Of a stretch of 64,000 nt of DNA, positions 61,858 to 64,000 are shown piece by piece. A model generated the notes under the pieces. That model worked only from the letters and a program-made list of their open reading frames with translations. It was not told where the DNA came from and did no database searches. The position numbers and the translations under genes are program-made. The stretch comes from Prevotella sp. (GTDB lineage: Bacteria > Bacteroidota > Bacteroidia > Bacteroidales > Bacteroidaceae): assembly GCA_017619755.1 (NCBI GenBank), contig JAFZRU010000057.1, positions 62,001 to 126,000 of the forward strand. Direction: 5' to 3'. How positions within the stretch are numbered: the stretch's first letter is position 1; each line of letters starts with the position of its first letter.

Positions 61858-63291
61858 TCACTCTCTCCCGAGGATGATGTTGACGGTGTCGGTGATGTCG
61901 GAGATGGAGATGATGCCGTCGTTGTTGACGTCGGCGTTGGAGGCGATGAAGTTTCTCTTCTGCTCCCCCAAGGCGTAGTTCACCATCATAGTCACGTCTG
62001 AGATGGAGACAGAGCCGTCGCCGTTCACGTCACCCAAGATGTTGGAGGGCTGGGTTTCGCCATTACCTTGCAGCTGGTTGACGCATCCGGCGAAGAGGAT
62101 GGCGTCGTCAGCCTCGATGGTGAAGTAGAAGGGCCGGTCGATGATGAAGTCCATGTCCGGGCTGGGGGTGGTCCACTTCCTCATTTCCACCACGGTGACG
62201 GCGGCAGCCTCCGTTCCTATCTCATCGACGCCGATCTTGGAACTTTGGAACACCCTGCTGATGTAGAGGTTTTCAGAACTCATCTTGCTGAAATCGGCGT
62301 TCCCGCCAAAGGCGTCGCGGATGCCCATGGCAGCCAGCACGTCTTTCAACTCATATTTTCCCTCGATGCTGAAACGTGGCATTTGCAGATGGACGTACTT
62401 GTACTTGCTGTCGGCGCCGCTGCTTGCCTTCCAGTCAGCGTAAGTCAGGACAGGCAGATGGACGTCTTTGATGGGCAGGAAGATGGTCATGGTGAACTTC
62501 CCGTTGCCGTAGGGCAGGGTGATGGTGTAGAAACGGTCGGTCTTTCCCGTCTTGAACGATTCCACCACGTTTAGCATGTCCGCCTCCACAGTGCTGCCGT
62601 CGAGTTGATGGAAGGAGCCGGCCTTGGTGTTTTCCGTCTTGAACTGATGGGTCCAACAGCCTTTGAAATAGAGCATGTTGGCCAGCACCACCAAGAGCAA
62701 CGGGTCTTGTGGCTCGTCGTAAATCTGCGGGATGAGGCCGTGGGTCTTGTCGTTCACCCATCCGTTGATGACATCGATGCCCTCCTGTGAGCAGAAGTCC
62801 ACGCTCCCTATGCCGGCATCGTAATAGGTGCGCAGCGTCTCATAAAAGCTCTCGTAGCAAGAGAAACCCACCTTCGTCCACAGGGCGTTGGCCAGTTCGC
62901 AGATGGGGTGCTCCCATTTGTATTGCTCGCGGGCTGCCGACTCGGTGAGGTCGCCATCGGGGTCGTAGGTGAAGGGTGGGAGAGAGGTGAGGCTTTCCGT
63001 GAGTTGCTGGTTGTAGCGGTTCACCTCCTCGCAGCTCAAGCCTTTGAAACCCAAGGCGGTCTGCAACTCTTCAAGGGTGTTGCTGTCGGCGCCGTTTTGT
63101 ACCAAGGAGAGTGCCATACTGGCGGAGAGAGGAGAGAAACAGATGTTATCACCTTCCTTTTCGTTCTGGATGACTTTTTGGAAGATGTCGAATGCAAATT
63201 GCTGTTGCCGTGTGGCCAACGTGGCGTCGTCCTGGGCAGTGACGCCCATGCAGACAAGGGTCAGGACGACTGATAGGATGGACTTTTTCAT
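61858..63291 (-). CDS. Secreted serpin with C-terminal dockerin-like module
   Basis: A 477-residue secreted serine-protease inhibitor of the serpin superfamily. Signal peptide 1-20 (KKSILSVVLTLVCMGVTAQ). The serpin body runs over about 25-400: ICFSPLSASMALSLVQNGADSNTLEELQTALGF (key part ICFSPLSASMALSL), LLVVLANMLYFKGCWTHQF, then the hinge EIGTEAAAVTVVEMRKWTTP (about 352-371), and FIIDRPFYFTIE. The hinge has small residues (GTEAAAVT), as inhibitory serpins do. Counting 17 from Glu puts P1-P1' near Trp-Thr, an estimate only. Residues 419-477 are a dockerin-like pair (DVNGDGSVSISDV and DVNNDGIISISDI), as at the end of the lyase at 14818. No T9SS signal is seen. Confidence 0.92.
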   Translation of the reverse strand: MKKSILSVVLTLVCMGVTAQDDATLATRQQQFAFDIFQKVIQNEKEGDNICFSPLSASMALSLVQNGADSNTLEELQTALGFKGLSCEEVNRYNQQLTESLTSLPPFTYDPDGDLTESAAREQYKWEHPICELANALWTKVGFSCYESFYETLRTYYDAGIGSVDFCSQEGIDVINGWVNDKTHGLIPQIYDEPQDPLLLVVLANMLYFKGCWTHQFKTENTKAGSFHQLDGSTVEADMLNVVESFKTGKTDRFYTITLPYGNGKFTMTIFLPIKDVHLPVLTYADWKASSGADSKYKYVHLQMPRFSIEGKYELKDVLAAMGIRDAFGGNADFSKMSSENLYISRVFQSSKIGVDEIGTEAAAVTVVEMRKWTTPSPDMDFIIDRPFYFTIEADDAILFAGCVNQLQGNGETQPSNILGDVNGDGSVSISDVTMMVNYALGEQKRNFIASNADVNNDGIISISDITDTVNIILGRE

Positions 63292-63320
63292 ACGATGTTG
63301 GTTTTTGGGGTTTTCTGTTG

Positions 63321-63351
63321 CAAATATACTGCAAAGAGAGCAGATTTCAAA
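63321..63351 (-). promoter_or_regulatory. Promoter of the serpin gene
   Basis: On the minus strand TTTG (63348-63351), 19-nt spacer, TATATTTG (63321-63328): full consensus, about 30 nt before the ATG. Confidence 0.75.
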
Positions 63352-63375
63352 GCAAAACAGCAAGTTTTTTTTCTC

Positions 63376-64000
63376 TCATTTCACTACATGCTTCTTCCCG
63401 TTGACGATGTATATGCCTTTGTGGGGATTCGGACTGTTCACCCTTCGTCCTTGCAGGTCATGAATGACACGGCTTTCCGAGGGTTGCAGGTGCAGGGTCT
63501 CGATGCCGGAGGGTGAGAAGTCGTTGTTGTTGGTGAGGTAGATGTCGTTGACCTTGATGTCCTGGTTGCCGTTGCCCCAGAATGCCACGATGCGTATGTT
63601 CTTGGTGTCCATGGGCTGCCCTGTCTTGTCCCCGCTGGTGTATTGGGCGTTCTTCAGACTCACCACGATTTGTTTCCTCTGCCCGAAGTCGCTTGTGGCG
63701 TAGCAGTCGCTCCAGATGCTGTTGGCGGTGAAGATGTTGAGGTGTGACCCGCTGCTGGGGGCGTCGAGTTTCAGCACGAGGTATTTGTATGCCGACATGT
63801 CGGCCCCGTTGGGGTATTCCCATCCCATCTGCCCCCATTGTCCGGGTCGGAAGGTGTGGGTCTGCTCGTCGTACGTTCCTTGTGAGAAGAGCGAGGTGTT
63901 GATGTATTCCGCTGAGAAGGGGAAGAAGGTGCTGCGCACGTCAAACTCCCCTTGGCACTCGTTTCCCAATGGGTCGGTGTAGGTGAAAGCCACGTGGGCG
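63376..64000 (-). CDS. C-terminal part of a T9SS cargo protein (cut by window edge)
   Basis: The frame is open to the window end, so only the last 207 codons are present. The visible part is a beta-sandwich of carbohydrate-binding look (WEYPNGADMSAYKYLVLKLDAPSSGSHLNIF, key part MSAYKYLVLKL; IVVSLKNAQYT; KNIRIVAFWGNGNQDIKVNDIYLTN), followed by a T9SS type A signal, VIHDLQGRRVNSPNPHKGIYIVNGKKHVVK (key part GIYIVNGKKHVVK). Such ends are common on secreted glycosidases, but no catalytic domain can be seen here. Confidence 0.8.
   Translation of the reverse strand, partial: AHVAFTYTDPLGNECQGEFDVRSTFFPFSAEYINTSLFSQGTYDEQTHTFRPGQWGQMGWEYPNGADMSAYKYLVLKLDAPSSGSHLNIFTANSIWSDCYATSDFGQRKQIVVSLKNAQYTSGDKTGQPMDTKNIRIVAFWGNGNQDIKVNDIYLTNNNDFSPSGIETLHLQPSESRVIHDLQGRRVNSPNPHKGIYIVNGKKHVVK

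Overview
The window looks like chromosome of a Prevotella-type member of the Bacteroidales. The reasons are: promoters of the Bacteroidetes form (a TTTG-like -33 element about 19-20 nt before TAnnTTTG), almost no Shine-Dalgarno sites, a SusC/SusD glycan-uptake locus, type IX secretion (T9SS) genes and cargo with T9SS C-terminal signals, and a two-subunit glycine dehydrogenase. I cannot name the species. Most of the window is ordinary mid-GC coding sequence; 56.4-61.7 kb is clearly AT-richer. I found no tRNA, rRNA, CRISPR array or intact insertion sequence.

Layout. 0-0.6 kb: start of glnS (cut by the window edge). 0.9-14.4 kb: a fructan (levan/inulin) utilisation locus with a membrane-spanning sugar-binding/AraC regulator that has no kinase, SusC, SusD, a DUF4960 surface glycan-binding lipoprotein, a surface GH32 lipoprotein, a periplasmic GH32, an MFS sugar permease and a PfkB fructokinase, closed by a strong terminator. 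The expected flow is surface cutting, SusCD import, periplasmic hydrolysis to fructose, uptake and phosphorylation. 14.8-19.2 kb: a large secreted PL11-type rhamnogalacturonan lyase with a C-terminal dockerin-like module. 19.3-22.8 kb: uvrA and a small protein with a T9SS type B sorting domain. 23.1-31.0 kb: ribE and a complete glycine-cleavage operon (lplA, gcvT, gcvH, gcvPA, gcvPB, lpdA). 31.1-32.4 kb: thrC. 33.2-39.8 kb: a DUF169 gene and the run porW-porX-tsaE, linked to T9SS. 39.9-44.7 kb: a GLUG-motif T9SS cargo protein and a small secreted protein. 45.1-47.4 kb: a glutamine synthetase and a HigBA toxin-antitoxin pair. 47.5-50.0 kb: an ECF sigma operon with an unknown membrane protein and lipoprotein. 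50.3-55.8 kb: small genes (esterase-like, TonB C-terminal protein, DUF2271, pRiA4b ORF-3-like, secreted DNA/RNA nuclease). 56.4-60.0 kb: an AlbA_2/Schlafen-type ATPase-fold gene beside a very AT-rich gene carrying a PD-(D/E)xK-like motif, a candidate defence pair. 60.0-64.0 kb: a BspA-like leucine-rich-repeat protein, a secreted serpin with a C-terminal dockerin-like module, and the C-terminal part of another T9SS cargo protein.

Intergenic regions at 32.4-33.2, 44.7-45.1, 51.0-51.8, 53.0-53.6 and 55.8-56.4 kb are mosaics of shared short repeats. One family, present in four copies, forms two hairpins, and the second stem shows compensatory base changes between copies.

The strongest leads for new biology are the AlbA_2/PD-(D/E)xK pair, the serpin-dockerin and lyase-dockerin proteins, the covarying repeat family, the kinase-less glycan regulator with a shared candidate operator, and the long leader before ribE.
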